64,000 nucleotides of DNA, taken from assembly GCA_016699325.1 (NCBI GenBank), contig CP064971.1:682001-746000 (forward strand). The letters are read 5' to 3'. Positions 8,647-17,695 of this stretch are shown here, piece after piece (positions within the stretch are counted from its first letter, which is position 1; every line of letters starts with the position of its first letter). This DNA comes from Methanolinea sp. Lineage in GTDB: Archaea > Halobacteriota > Methanomicrobia > Methanomicrobiales > Methanospirillaceae. The translations under genes and the position numbers were made by a program. The notes beneath the pieces were generated by a model. That model was not told the DNA's origin. It did not search any database and saw only the letters and a program-made list of their open reading frames with translations.

Positions 8647-9114
8647 ATGCAGAAGAACCATAAGATCCTGCTTGGTGCGGCGCTCATCGTATGCCTCGGC
8701 CTTTTTGTCATCGATATCTTAGCCGGGCTGGCTGGTCTCATCGTTTTCGCAGCACTCCTGATGTCAGTCATGGTAATGGAAGACTCGCTGGGCAGGCCCA
8801 GCATATTGGCCACCCTGCAGGATGATTCAAAGAGCCTCAAGCTGAGAAACAGAGGGAATGCCCCGGCACAGGATATCCATGTAACCGTCATCCCCTATAA
8901 TATTGAGTTTGATATCCCCGGGCTCCAGGTGGAAGAAAATTTCTTCTATCCGTTTGAAACCATGGTGCCCCAGGCAAAAGTGGTTGTCACCTACCAGAAC
9001 GAGCAGGGAACCCGGTTCTCCAAGACCTTTGTGCTCTCCGCGCTCGACAAGGACGAAGACGATCTCCTCAAACCGGCTTTCCCCATGTTCAGCTGGAAAG
9101 AGAAAGAGGACTGA
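8647..9114 (+). CDS. Membrane-anchored protein of unknown function
   Basis: I do not recognise a family. The 155-residue protein starts at ATG 8647, since further upstream the frame runs into tRNA-Ile. Residues 6-44 form a hydrophobic hairpin or two short membrane segments (KILLGAALIVCLGLFVIDIL, then a second stretch). The rest is a soluble beta-rich domain, with NRGNAPAQDIHVTVIPYN resembling the immunoglobulin-like or CARDB-type folds used by archaeal surface proteins. The end is acidic. It is convergent with the next gene, with a 1-bp gap. Confidence 0.6.
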   Translation: MQKNHKILLGAALIVCLGLFVIDILAGLAGLIVFAALLMSVMVMEDSLGRPSILATLQDDSKSLKLRNRGNAPAQDIHVTVIPYNIEFDIPGLQVEENFFYPFETMVPQAKVVVTYQNEQGTRFSKTFVLSALDKDEDDLLKPAFPMFSWKEKED

Positions 9115-9115
9115 T

Positions 9116-9655
9116 TCACCCGCTTTTCTTTTCTTTTCCCATGATATAGTCGAGCGTTACCCTGAGGGCGGCGATCAGCTCGTCCTGGCCTTTGAGGTAG
9201 TCGTGAAAGGCGGCATAGAGCATGAAGAGGATTTCCACGCCGTATCCGGATACTGCTTCCTGTGCAGATATCTCATTTTTATATGAATCCACCAGGAACC
9301 CGTCGAACGAATACATGATCTCGAAGATCTTACCGTCTTCGGAAAGGACACAGAACTGGTCATCGACCTTCCTGGTTGGATTGTCCGGGCGGAATTCTGC
9401 GGGGGTGGTCTTTCCCAGCACGATCATCTTCCTCCTGAAAAAGACCGTATCGTAGAGCTCGCCCTTTGTGTCCTGCTTGCCCCGCTCCAGCATGTTCATG
9501 CCTATGGCAGGGATCAACGGGCGTGCAGTCCGGATCATCCGGGAGAGAAGGGCTGCCTCTTCTCTCATCACCTCTTCCGAAAGGGCGGATGTCTCCCCTT
9601 CCCGCTCCCTGATCCGGTCGGCCAGTTTCCTGAACCCCGCTTCGATCTCATCCAT
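9116..9655 (-). CDS. Conserved-looking protein of unknown function
   Basis: I cannot assign a family. Starting at the ATG at 9655 gives 179 residues; the frame is open to 9757, but a TATA-like CTTAAGTAC on the minus strand near 9704-9712 would place the transcript start close to 9680, favouring 9655. The N-terminal half is helical and charged. The C-terminal half is well-formed globular sequence (DDQFCVLSEDGKIFEIMYSF, then LFMLYAAFHDYLKGQDELI). There are no signal peptide, membrane segments or metal motifs. It lies about 100 bp downstream of the methylthiotransferase gene. Confidence 0.6.
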   Translation of the reverse strand: MDEIEAGFRKLADRIREREGETSALSEEVMREEAALLSRMIRTARPLIPAIGMNMLERGKQDTKGELYDTVFFRRKMIVLGKTTPAEFRPDNPTRKVDDQFCVLSEDGKIFEIMYSFDGFLVDSYKNEISAQEAVSGYGVEILFMLYAAFHDYLKGQDELIAALRVTLDYIMGKEKKSG

Positions 9656-9753
9656 GGAGATTGCTCCGGTATGCCATGAAAGACTTCGTATGGAGAGAGC
9701 CGTACTTAAGCTTTTCATCGGCGATTGGCGCATGGGACGTTCCTGGTGCGGTA

Positions 9754-11016
9754 TCATGACCTGCTGGATCCCGGCGGGGACATGCGGCCTGCCGGTTCAC
9801 CAATGAAGAAATAGGTCCGGTCTTCGGTGATGCGGGCGTCCAGTTCAGTTCCGATGGAAAAGTCCCCTTCCAGGACGATTCCGGTATACGTTGCAGTCCT
9901 TGCAAGAACGGTTCCCGGCCTGATCCGCTCCGTAACAAGGACGGGGTGGGTACTGCCCACCAGGGTTCTGTTGATCTGCCGGTAGATTTTCCCGGCATTG
10001 TACTGGACCAGGCGCGAGCGATCCTTTTTCACGCGATCGATTGGTGCATCGAACATTGCGGCAACCGTGCCAGGCCTCGGGGAGTACCTGGTGATATTGA
10101 TCTTGGCCGGGCGCATCCGGTTGAGGAGATCGATGGTTGATGTCACATCGTCCTCTTCCTCCCCCGGGAAGCCAACGATGATGTCGGTGGCCAGGGTGAT
10201 ATCGGGGTTGCGCCTCCTGAGGGCACAGCTTATCCCGATCACGTCCTCCGGGGAATACATCCGTCCCATCCTCCGGAGCACGCGATCCGACCCGGATTGC
10301 ACCGGGATGTGTGCAAACCTGAAAACATTATCTGTTCCGAACGATTCGGCAAGGGGGTCGAGGATGGGGAGGATGGTTGCCGGGTTCATCATGCCTACCC
10401 TGGCCCTGAAGGTCCCGGGAACCTCCCCTATCCTGGCGAGCAGATCGGGCAGCGATTCGCCGGTATCCTGACCCCAGGCACTGCAGTCCTGGGCCGTCAA
10501 CCGTATTTCAGCCGCTCCGGACCGGATGGCAGAACGGACATCGGCAAGGATTGTGTTGCCCGGGTAGCTCCTGAGGGGGCCCCGGGCCAGTCGGGTGATG
10601 CAGTACGTGCAGGAACCCTGGCACCCTGATCCCAGCTGGACAATTCCGACATCATACGGCAGCGGCGGCCCGCCTTCCTGGTGTATTCCGGCACCGGAAG
10701 GAAGCGGAAGAAAGACCGGGTTGCATACCGAGAGTATCTCTTCCCGCTGCACCTGCGCCATACATCCGGTCACATAGAGCGGTTTGTCGTGAAGTGCCCT
10801 GAGTACCCGGATCATCCTTCGTTCGGTTATACCGACCACCGTGCAGGTGTTGACCACCACGGCATCGGCTTCGCGGACCGTGCACCCAAGCACGCACCCG
10901 AGATCGGCCAGGATCCGCTCCAGGATCCTTGAATCGCCCTGGTTGAACGTGCATCCGAAGGTGAGGACTGCGATTTTTTTCCCACGGAGACCTTCGAGAC
11001 ATTCTCTAAGGTGCAT
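9754..11016 (-). CDS. tRNA N6-threonylcarbamoyladenosine methylthiotransferase (MtaB/CDKAL1 type)
   Basis: This radical SAM enzyme adds a methylthio group to t6A37 in tRNAs reading ANN codons, making ms2t6A. The N-terminal methylthiotransferase domain starts KKIAVLTFGCTFNQGDS with the first cluster Cys. The radical SAM cluster motif is CQGSCTYC (GCQGSCTYCITRLARG). The C-terminal TRAM domain spans TATYTGIVLEGDFSIGTELD. I choose the ATG at 11016 because GGTGG sits 4 bp before it; the frame is open to 11121. Kae1-Bud32, which is needed to make the t6A substrate, is also in this window at 61.0-62.6 kb. Confidence 0.88.
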   Translation of the reverse strand: MHLRECLEGLRGKKIAVLTFGCTFNQGDSRILERILADLGCVLGCTVREADAVVVNTCTVVGITERRMIRVLRALHDKPLYVTGCMAQVQREEILSVCNPVFLPLPSGAGIHQEGGPPLPYDVGIVQLGSGCQGSCTYCITRLARGPLRSYPGNTILADVRSAIRSGAAEIRLTAQDCSAWGQDTGESLPDLLARIGEVPGTFRARVGMMNPATILPILDPLAESFGTDNVFRFAHIPVQSGSDRVLRRMGRMYSPEDVIGISCALRRRNPDITLATDIIVGFPGEEEDDVTSTIDLLNRMRPAKINITRYSPRPGTVAAMFDAPIDRVKKDRSRLVQYNAGKIYRQINRTLVGSTHPVLVTERIRPGTVLARTATYTGIVLEGDFSIGTELDARITEDRTYFFIGEPAGRMSPPGSSRS

Positions 11017-11198
11017 GGAACCACCACGGTCCGTCACGGTGAACTCCCGATCCGTCATTGCTCCCAAGAACATATCTGTCCGGTGACCCTCATCAACCCC
11101 CGGATCGGTGCCGGAAAACATGAGCCGTACCTCTCCCTGCGACGATGGAATTATTGCTGATATGAAAATGCTTAACCGATGGTGCGGTCAAACATCTA

Positions 11199-11960
11199 GT
11201 GATGATCACCATCGGGCTGCTCGGATGCGGCAACATCGGTCGTATCATCGGCGAATATAAAGGAACCTGGAAGATCGTCGCCCTATATGACCTGGTACCC
11301 GAAAAGGCCGGGGAGCTTGCCGGGGTGACCGGGGGAAGATCCTGCGCCGATTTTGAAAGCTTCATCCGGGCGGACTTCGATCTCGTGGTGGAAGCTGCTT
11401 CGGTGAAAGCAGTACGCACCTACGCGGAGTCTATCCTCCGAAATGGTAAAGACCTGGTTATACTGAGCGTTGGGGCACTCGCTGATCCCTCCTTCCGGGA
11501 CGAGATTGTTAGCATCGCTGGAACAATGGGAAGGCGGGTATACATCCCGAGCGGTGCGATATGCGGTCTCGACAACCTGAAGGTGGCACGGATATCCCCG
11601 TTGACCCGCCTGCTGCTCAGGACCACCAAGAGCCCGGCATCTCTCGGCATCGCTGCGGCCGAGAGAACCCTGGTGTTCCAGGGCAAGGCGAACGAATGCA
11701 TCAAAGAGTTTCCCAGGAACGTCAATGTATCCGTCGCCCTCAGCCTGGCATGCGGCAGGGACGCTGATGTCGAACTGTACGTGGACCCTGCTGTCAAGCG
11801 GAATGTCCACGAGATCTATGCCGAGGGGGCTTTCGGAGACCTGTACATAAGGGTCAGCAACCTCCCCAGCCCTGACAACCCGGCGACAAGCTACCTCGCT
11901 GCGCTGTCCATCCTCTCGCTCCTGGACAATATCGGCAATCCGCTCGTGGTGGGCACATGA
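11199..11960 (+). CDS. nadX: Aspartate dehydrogenase
   Basis: NadX oxidises L-aspartate to iminoaspartate with NAD(P), replacing NadB in the first step of NAD synthesis. The Rossmann motif ITIGLLGCGNIGR opens the protein; SVGALADPSFRDEI and YIPSGAICGLDNLK are typical of the dehydrogenase, and the C-terminal half has the substrate-binding FPRNVNVSVALSLA. The start is GTG 11199 or ATG 11202, adjacent codons. It begins the nadX-nadA-nadC operon, and its stop overlaps nadA by 4 bp. Confidence 0.9.
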   Translation: MMITIGLLGCGNIGRIIGEYKGTWKIVALYDLVPEKAGELAGVTGGRSCADFESFIRADFDLVVEAASVKAVRTYAESILRNGKDLVILSVGALADPSFRDEIVSIAGTMGRRVYIPSGAICGLDNLKVARISPLTRLLLRTTKSPASLGIAAAERTLVFQGKANECIKEFPRNVNVSVALSLACGRDADVELYVDPAVKRNVHEIYAEGAFGDLYIRVSNLPSPDNPATSYLAALSILSLLDNIGNPLVVGT

Positions 11961-12853
11961 GGATCCAGGACCGGATACGTGCCCTGAAGGAGGAGAGGGG
12001 CGCGGTCATCCTCGCCCATAATTACCAGCGGCCGGAGATCCAGGACGTGGCAGATATCGTCGGGGACAGCCTGGAACTGGCAATATCGGCAAAAGAGACG
12101 GATGCAGCAGTGATCGTCCTGTGTGGCGTCGATTTCATGGCAGAGACGGCCAAGATCCTCAATCCCGGAAAGACGGTACTCCTGCCGGTGAAGGATGCAA
12201 CCTGCCCGATGGCACACCAGCTCACGCCGGACAAAATCCGCGAGGCACGGGCTGCCCACCCCGAAGCATCAGTAGTACTCTATGTCAACAGTACTGCGGA
12301 GAGCAAGGCGCTTGCCGATATCGTATGCACATCTGCAAATGCGGTCAAGGTGGTCCGATCGCTTCGTACCCGGGAAGTCCTCTTCGGCCCGGACTGCAAC
12401 CTTGCTGCATATGTCCAGAACCTCATCCCTGAAAAAGAGATCATCCCCGTCCCGGAAGACGGGCACTGCTACGTGCATGAAGTCTTCACCCCGGATGACC
12501 TTGACAGGGCACGAAAACGCGGGGGCAGGATCATCTGTCACCCCGAATGCAGACCCGAAATCCAAAAGGGAGCTGACGTCATTGCATCGACCGGAGGTAT
12601 GGTCCGGGCCGCTCCCGGCGCCGAGACCTGGAACGTCCTGACCGAAAGGGGCATGGGTTACCGGCTGGAGAGGCTCTTTCCCACGAAAACGTTCTACACC
12701 AAGCAGGAGGCGATCTGCGTGGACATGAAAAAGACCACCCTGCAGGACCTCTTCCGCTCGCTCGAGCGGATGCAGTACGAAGTTATCCTCGATCCGGTGG
12801 TTGCTTCCCATGCCCGGGCGGCAATCGACCGCATGATTGCCCTTGGGAGGTAG
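11957..12853 (+). CDS. nadA: Quinolinate synthase
   Basis: NadA condenses iminoaspartate with dihydroxyacetone phosphate into quinolinate using one [4Fe-4S] cluster. AVILAHNYQRPEIQDVAD near the N-terminus and VVLCGVDFMAETAKIL carry conserved substrate and cluster residues; further Cys residues are in GPDCNLA and ICHPECRPE. ASTGGMVRA is a family signature. Length 298 is normal. Upstream NadX supplies the unstable substrate. Confidence 0.95.
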   Translation: MRIQDRIRALKEERGAVILAHNYQRPEIQDVADIVGDSLELAISAKETDAAVIVLCGVDFMAETAKILNPGKTVLLPVKDATCPMAHQLTPDKIREARAAHPEASVVLYVNSTAESKALADIVCTSANAVKVVRSLRTREVLFGPDCNLAAYVQNLIPEKEIIPVPEDGHCYVHEVFTPDDLDRARKRGGRIICHPECRPEIQKGADVIASTGGMVRAAPGAETWNVLTERGMGYRLERLFPTKTFYTKQEAICVDMKKTTLQDLFRSLERMQYEVILDPVVASHARAAIDRMIALGR

Positions 12854-12859
12854 CCGCGC

Positions 12860-13708
12860 ATGGAAGACCCTGACCTTCTCCTCTCATTCATCCACGAGGA
12901 CGCCCCGTTTGGGGATATCACATCAGATGCCGTCATCGGTACGGTCCGGTGCCGTGCGCACATCGTTGCCCGGGAAGAAGGTGTAATCGCCGGCATCGAA
13001 GAGGCTGTTTTCCTCTTCAGGCACTTCGGCGTCGACGTCAACCCCCTGGTGGCAGACGGTGACAGTGTCCGTGCCGGGACGGCGGTTCTCGAACTTGCTG
13101 GTCCGGCACGACAAATCCTCCTTGTAGAGCGGACCGCCCTGAACATTTTGGGAAGGATGAGCGGGATTGCCTCCCTGACACGGCGTTGCGTCCTCCTGCT
13201 CTCGCAGTCGGGAAGGAACTGCAGGATTGCCGCCACCCGGAAGACCGCCCCGGGGCTCAGGAAGCTCGACAAGAAAGCAGTCGTCATTGGTGGCGGAGAC
13301 CCCCACCGGTTCAGCCTCTCCGACGGCATCCTGATCAAGGATAACCACCTTGCCCTGGTCCGGATCGATGATGCGGTCCGGGCGGCAAAACAGGCATCGT
13401 GTTACCGGAAGGTCGAAGTCGAGGTCACCACGCTGCAGGAGGCGGTTATGGCGGCAGAGGCCGGCGCCGATATCCTCATGTTTGACAACATGACTCCCGC
13501 CCAGGTGACGGCTGCAATCGGAACCCTCCGTGACCGCGGGTTGACCGATCGCCTCCAAATCGAGATATCCGGTGGAATCGACGAGGGAAACCTGCTTTCC
13601 TACGCACTTCCTGGGGTTGACCTCATCAGCGCTGGCATGCTCACCCACAGTGTTAAGAACCTTGATATCAGCCTCGATATCGTGCCGGAAAATCCCAAAC
13701 ACCCCTGA
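12860..13708 (+). CDS. nadC: Nicotinate-nucleotide pyrophosphorylase (carboxylating)
   Basis: NadC converts quinolinate and PRPP to nicotinate mononucleotide. ERTALNILGRMSGIASLT is followed by AATRKTAPGLRKLDKKAV and GGGDPHRFSLSDGILIKDNH, the substrate-binding signatures, and ILMFDNMTPAQV lies near the phosphate site. Length 282 is normal. It is the last gene of the NAD operon, 6 bp after nadA. Confidence 0.95.
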   Translation: MEDPDLLLSFIHEDAPFGDITSDAVIGTVRCRAHIVAREEGVIAGIEEAVFLFRHFGVDVNPLVADGDSVRAGTAVLELAGPARQILLVERTALNILGRMSGIASLTRRCVLLLSQSGRNCRIAATRKTAPGLRKLDKKAVVIGGGDPHRFSLSDGILIKDNHLALVRIDDAVRAAKQASCYRKVEVEVTTLQEAVMAAEAGADILMFDNMTPAQVTAAIGTLRDRGLTDRLQIEISGGIDEGNLLSYALPGVDLISAGMLTHSVKNLDISLDIVPENPKHP

Positions 13709-13786
13709 ATCTTTATTTTCTCTCCCGGGCGATACCAAAAGCCTTATTAGACTTCGATCCTAACCGCGGGATAACGGGAGGTGGGT

Positions 13787-14371
13787 ATGGACGGCGAGGA
13801 TCTGGCAGGACTGGATGGGAAATACGTCGAGATCGAAGCCCGCCGGAGGAGGACCCGGGAATTCATCAACCGGCTGAAGAGTCCAAATCTTGACACCCGG
13901 TGGAGGGCAGCCGAAGCCCTGGGGATTGTCGGAGACCAGACCGCGGTGCAACCGCTCATCGAGGCACTCGACGATCCCTTCGTCGAAGTCTCATGGCTTG
14001 CGGCCAAGTCTCTGGGTTCGCTTGGTGACAGCAGGGCGGTTGAGCCGCTCATCAGGGCGCTGAAATCCGATGAGAAATGGCTCAGGATCGGCGCGGCAAT
14101 CGGTCTGGGGAAGATCCGGGACAAAAAAGCGGTCGGGCCCCTGATCGATGCCCTCCATGATAAGAGAGCCCCGGTCAGGAAGCATGCTGCATGGGCGTTG
14201 GGCGCAATCGGTGACGAGCGGGCGATCGGTGCGCTGACAGTAGCGCGATCCGATCCCGACGAAAAAGTCCGCCAGGCTGCCAAACTGGCACTACGCCTGA
14301 TATCCGGGTCAGAAAACAGCGATGAGATGCAGGGGGATGCACCCGGTCCCCCTAGCGTTCCCGAACCATGA
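13787..14371 (+). CDS. HEAT-repeat (PBS-lyase-like) protein
   Basis: The 194-residue protein is a run of about five HEAT-like helical repeats with the periodic pattern DxRAVEPLIxAL and WxAAxALGxxGD. It is presumably a protein-protein interaction scaffold; no enzymatic residue is visible. I use ATG 13787 rather than GTG 13781 because GGGAGGTG lies directly before it and would overlap the GTG. It ends inside the 3' end of the convergent OB-fold gene (20 bp overlap). Confidence 0.8.
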   Translation: MDGEDLAGLDGKYVEIEARRRRTREFINRLKSPNLDTRWRAAEALGIVGDQTAVQPLIEALDDPFVEVSWLAAKSLGSLGDSRAVEPLIRALKSDEKWLRIGAAIGLGKIRDKKAVGPLIDALHDKRAPVRKHAAWALGAIGDERAIGALTVARSDPDEKVRQAAKLALRLISGSENSDEMQGDAPGPPSVPEP

Positions 14372-14732
14372 TATCCTCTCGTGACTGCACGACGATCTCT
14401 TTTTCCCCCTGGTATGTCCGGACCGTTCCTGTTATGCAGACCCGGTCTCCTCGAGCAAGCTCAACGTCCTTTGCGACCGGTGCAGGAATGAAGACCCGGA
14501 TATTTTCCACCCGGACCATGAGGTGTCCTCCGGTCCGTGTCGGTTGCAGGTCATCGATCACTCCCTCGGCACGGGCCAGGATCCCATCAGGGACATCGTT
14601 GTTGAAATCCCGCGCCAGGGACGCCCGGTCGATTCCACCAAGCACCACGGTAGCCCCCAGGATGGCCAGGGCCACCACGCAGAGAAGTCCAAACGCGATC
14701 CGCTCCTGGCGCAGTAGCATACCTGTTTGCAT
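14352..14732 (-). CDS. Membrane-anchored OB-fold protein
   Basis: The 126-residue protein has one membrane segment at about residues 13-32 (FGLLCVVALAILGATVVLGG). The C-terminal part resembles a small OB fold (GVIDDLQPTRTGGHLMVRVE, then RGDRVCITGTVRTYQGEKEI), similar to tRNA_anti-type domains. Ligand and role are unknown. It is convergent with the HEAT gene and divergent from the small regulator at 14791. Confidence 0.65.
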   Translation of the reverse strand: MQTGMLLRQERIAFGLLCVVALAILGATVVLGGIDRASLARDFNNDVPDGILARAEGVIDDLQPTRTGGHLMVRVENIRVFIPAPVAKDVELARGDRVCITGTVRTYQGEKEIVVQSREDIMVRER

Positions 14733-14790
14733 TTCCCTGAAAGCGTATAAAATCGACAGATTGATATGTTAACGCTGTTAACAAATTACC

Positions 14791-15021
14791 ATGCATGACG
14801 TGAACCTCCCCCCCTCGTCAAGGACCGTCCTGCAGCTGCTCGATGAAGGCGGTGCAATGACCCACAAGGAGATTGTCAGCCGCAGTAACCTGGCACCGCG
14901 GACCGTCAGGTACGCATTGAAAAAGCTCAAGGAAAACAAGCTGATCATTGAAAAATTCAATTTCAGGGATGCCCGGCAGATCATTTACCAGAACCGGGAA
15001 CCCCAGCAGGTGCCCGCATGA
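14791..15021 (+). CDS. Small winged-helix transcriptional regulator
   Basis: The 76-residue protein is essentially one winged-helix domain: VLQLLDEGGAMTHKEIVSRS, recognition helix LAPRTVRYALKKLKENKLI, then a short wing with NFRDARQIIYQ. There is no effector domain. A TATA-like TTAACGCTGTTAACAAATT region lies 20-30 bp upstream and contains the palindrome GTTAACGCTGTTAAC-like repeat TGTTAAC, a possible self-operator. The stop overlaps the start of the next regulator by 4 bp. Confidence 0.75.
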   Translation: MHDVNLPPSSRTVLQLLDEGGAMTHKEIVSRSNLAPRTVRYALKKLKENKLIIEKFNFRDARQIIYQNREPQQVPA

Positions 15022-15326
15022 AGGATGCAGGGTGCGACATCCGGGTCTGTGACATCATGGTCCGGAAGTATCTCCCTGCCATGCGTGCGGAAATGGTCCT
15101 CCGCCTCGTTCAACGCGAGGGTATCAGCCAGAGTGACGCGGCAAAACGGCTCGGGGTGAGCAGGGCTGCAATTTCCCAATACCTGAGCGGGAAGAGAGGC
15201 GAGTCGAGGATCGAACTTTCCGGCGAACTCAGCACGCTGATCGACAAATGGGCGCACTCGGTTGCCGGATTGGATGCAGGGATCACCGTGTGTGACATCT
15301 GCCGCCTGACCCTGAAAAGAGACTGA
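15018..15326 (+). CDS. HTH regulator with flanking Cys pairs
   Basis: The 102-residue protein has a central helix-turn-helix, GISQSDAAKRLGVSRAAISQ, of the type found in predicted archaeal regulators (COG2522-like). Cys residues flank it: GCDIRVCDIM at the N-terminus and VCDICRLTL at the C-terminus, which could bind a metal or Fe-S cluster. It is translationally coupled to the winged-helix gene upstream, and the pair is convergent with the phospholipase D-like gene. The target genes are unknown. Confidence 0.7.
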   Translation: MKDAGCDIRVCDIMVRKYLPAMRAEMVLRLVQREGISQSDAAKRLGVSRAAISQYLSGKRGESRIELSGELSTLIDKWAHSVAGLDAGITVCDICRLTLKRD

Positions 15327-15334
15327 CTTATCTT

Positions 15335-17005
15335 TTAGCGACGCCATACCGTTCTCCTCCTCCAGGCCCATACCAGTACCAGGAGACCGACAGTGACCGT
15401 GGCAATCCCTACCTTCTGCAGGTCAGGCCCTGCCCTTCGGCCTGCTCCCCCCGCTTCCCAGTCATCTTCAAAAACCCGTGAATAGTACTCGCCGACATCG
15501 GGATGGTCGACAATCACCCCGGCTTCCCGGTTGAAGGTCGGCGAGTTGGTATTCCAGTTGATGCTGCTGACCAGGACCTTCCTCCGGTCGACAATCACAC
15601 CCTTGTTGTGGATCTTCTCGATGTTGTTTCCAGCAAGGTCCGCACAGCGGGCTTCGAGGGGAATACCCTCTCTTCGTGCAAGTGCGTTCAGGACGGCAAC
15701 CAGCTCATCATTATCCTCGTCTCCATCGGTGTTGTAGTAGTATGAATCGAGGAGGACCCGCACCCGGACCCCATTTCTTGCGGCCTCCACGGCACGGGCA
15801 AGGAAGGGATTCAAGGAGCCGTCGCTCTGGTTGGTTATGTATGCCTGTTCAATATCGATGCTTTCTGAAGCCTGGTCAATGAGATCCTCTACAAGCCGGC
15901 TCGTATCAGGAGCAATGACCGGGATTACCGTCGCATTGGAGAACCTGATAGGGAGAAATTCCACGCCGTATGAAGGCCTGGCCCATGACTCGCAAGAGCC
16001 CGGTTCTCCCGTGGCAGGTACCGCCCATCTGCCGTTAATGTCATATGAGAACACGTCACGGAAATAGCCGGCTACACGGGGATCTTCGAGTGCAACCCCC
16101 CATCCCCGGTTTCCCGACGTGCCCGGTTCAGGAAAGCCATTCTCCTTGAAATTCTCGCTCGTGACGACCACAATATCCGTGTCTATTACCATGAACTTGG
16201 CATGATCAAACCGGTAGGGAGCATGGACCTGTTCATTCGATATCATGATCGAGACCGGTACCCCTCCTTCGCGAAGGAGTCTGATAACTTCCTGCTCTTC
16301 ATCGCTGATGCCCCCTACCGGCCCTCCTTCAAGGAGAACCCGGACTTCCACCCCCCGTGCCCGCGCATCGATGAGATCTCGCGCCATGCGGGGCGAGGTA
16401 AACTCGTAGACATTGACGAGAATGCTCACCTCAGCGGCTTCAACAGCATCCTCGAATATCTCGAGCGAGCAGTCCGGTGCAGTAAACGCGACACCGTCAA
16501 CCTCGGTAAAGACCGCCGGAGTGAACCGCGACTGCCCGAGCATCAGCACCCTTGGGTCCCAGGAGCCCCCCTCGTAAAAATGAACCTGCCCTTGCCGGGC
16601 TGTAACATCACGCGGCCATACGACCTCCTGGACCAGGCGGCTATTCTCATAGAGCATCAGTTGGTCCCCGCTGTTCGAGAGCTGGAAGGTACCACTCCTG
16701 ACCACGTCTGGAACAATCGGACTGTAGTCATACACTTCAAAATCCGGATACATCCCATGAGTCTCCAGATATGCGGCACTGTTCCGGGCAACGACCAGCC
16801 GTCCCGATATGTCGGATCCTGCCGGGAACCGGAACCCCCCCTCACCATCCGAGACAACGATCCCATCAAGGCTCCCCGTACCTTCAAGCACCACGTACTC
16901 GTCGGGATCACCGGACAGGAACGGATCCGGGCAGAATTCTACGATTGCTATTCCGGAAACCGGCCCAACCAGCAACAGGATCAGGAAAAAACAGAGCCTG
17001 CGCAT
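15335..17005 (-). CDS. Secreted phospholipase D-like protein with lamin-tail-like domain
   Basis: The 556-residue protein has a signal peptide (about residues 1-20, LCFFLILLLVGPVSGIAI), then a segment resembling lamin-tail domains (DEYVVLEGTGSLDGIVVSD to SNSGDQLMLYENS). Two phospholipase D catalytic repeats follow with the HxKxxxxD motif: DHAKFMVIDTD near residue 268 and IHNKGVIVDRRK near residue 487. A C-terminal membrane anchor (VGIATVTVGLLVLVWAW) and basic end suggest it faces outside the cell. Members of this superfamily cut DNA or phospholipid; the substrate here is unknown. Confidence 0.85.
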   Translation of the reverse strand: MRRLCFFLILLLVGPVSGIAIVEFCPDPFLSGDPDEYVVLEGTGSLDGIVVSDGEGGFRFPAGSDISGRLVVARNSAAYLETHGMYPDFEVYDYSPIVPDVVRSGTFQLSNSGDQLMLYENSRLVQEVVWPRDVTARQGQVHFYEGGSWDPRVLMLGQSRFTPAVFTEVDGVAFTAPDCSLEIFEDAVEAAEVSILVNVYEFTSPRMARDLIDARARGVEVRVLLEGGPVGGISDEEQEVIRLLREGGVPVSIMISNEQVHAPYRFDHAKFMVIDTDIVVVTSENFKENGFPEPGTSGNRGWGVALEDPRVAGYFRDVFSYDINGRWAVPATGEPGSCESWARPSYGVEFLPIRFSNATVIPVIAPDTSRLVEDLIDQASESIDIEQAYITNQSDGSLNPFLARAVEAARNGVRVRVLLDSYYYNTDGDEDNDELVAVLNALARREGIPLEARCADLAGNNIEKIHNKGVIVDRRKVLVSSINWNTNSPTFNREAGVIVDHPDVGEYYSRVFEDDWEAGGAGRRAGPDLQKVGIATVTVGLLVLVWAWRRRTVWRR

Positions 17006-17061
17006 ATCACTCCGGTTCGGAGGCCCAGGTTATTAATCCCGCGAAATGAGATCTCAATGGG

Positions 17062-17646
17062 ATGAAGGATCCGGTGGTGGTCAAGATAGGGGGGAGCCTT
17101 GCAGACCATGTCGCACCGGTCCTGGGAACCCTTCGATCCTGCCGGCAGCCTGCCCTGATCGTTCCAGGCGGCGGGGTATTCGCACGCCTCATCAGGGAAT
17201 GTCCGGTGGATGACGATGCTGCACACTGGATGGCGATCTGCGCCATGGAGCAGTTCGGCTGGCTCATCGCTGCGCATGGCATCCCGCCTGTTGCAGACCT
17301 GCACGTCCCGGAAACCCTCGAGGTTCTTCTCCCCTACCTTCCGCTCAGGAACGCGGATCCGCTCCCCCATACCTGGGAGGTGACCTCTGATACCATTGCC
17401 GCCTGGGTGGCAGCCTCGCTCTCGCTCGACCTCGTGGTGTTAAAGTCCGTTGACGGGATCCGGTCCGGCGGTGTGCTCATCAACAGGCTCTCGCAGCCGG
17501 TTGAGACGGAGGTTGTTGATCCGTCATTCATCCCCTTTGTCATATCGAAGAAAGTCCGTGTGGTGATCCTCAACGGCAGGGTCCCGGACAGACTGGAGTC
17601 GTGGCTGCAGGGGCACCCGGTGACCGGCACGACCATCGGCTTTTAA
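17062..17646 (+). CDS. mfnE: Amino acid kinase family protein, probable MfnE
   Basis: The fold is that of amino acid kinases: VVKIGGSLADH at the N-terminus, LIVPGGGVFA near residue 32, and LVVLKSVDGIRSGGVLIN late. At 194 residues it is shorter than glutamate or uridylate kinases and matches methanogen MfnE, which phosphorylates 5-(aminomethyl)-3-furanmethanol phosphate in methanofuran synthesis. The specific function is inferred from length and organism type, not proven by active-site residues. It is divergent from the phospholipase D-like gene and upstream of the zinc-ribbon and aEF-1beta genes. Confidence 0.7.
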   Translation: MKDPVVVKIGGSLADHVAPVLGTLRSCRQPALIVPGGGVFARLIRECPVDDDAAHWMAICAMEQFGWLIAAHGIPPVADLHVPETLEVLLPYLPLRNADPLPHTWEVTSDTIAAWVAASLSLDLVVLKSVDGIRSGGVLINRLSQPVETEVVDPSFIPFVISKKVRVVILNGRVPDRLESWLQGHPVTGTTIGF

Positions 17647-17695
17647 ATCCCCCAAACGAGATAATATAAGGACCGACAGACGGGAGTCAAAAAAA

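Noticed and set aside
9116..9655. DUF2115 (UPF0305) assignment
   Set aside because: I could not match the Cys-containing C-terminal pattern expected for that family; left as unknown.
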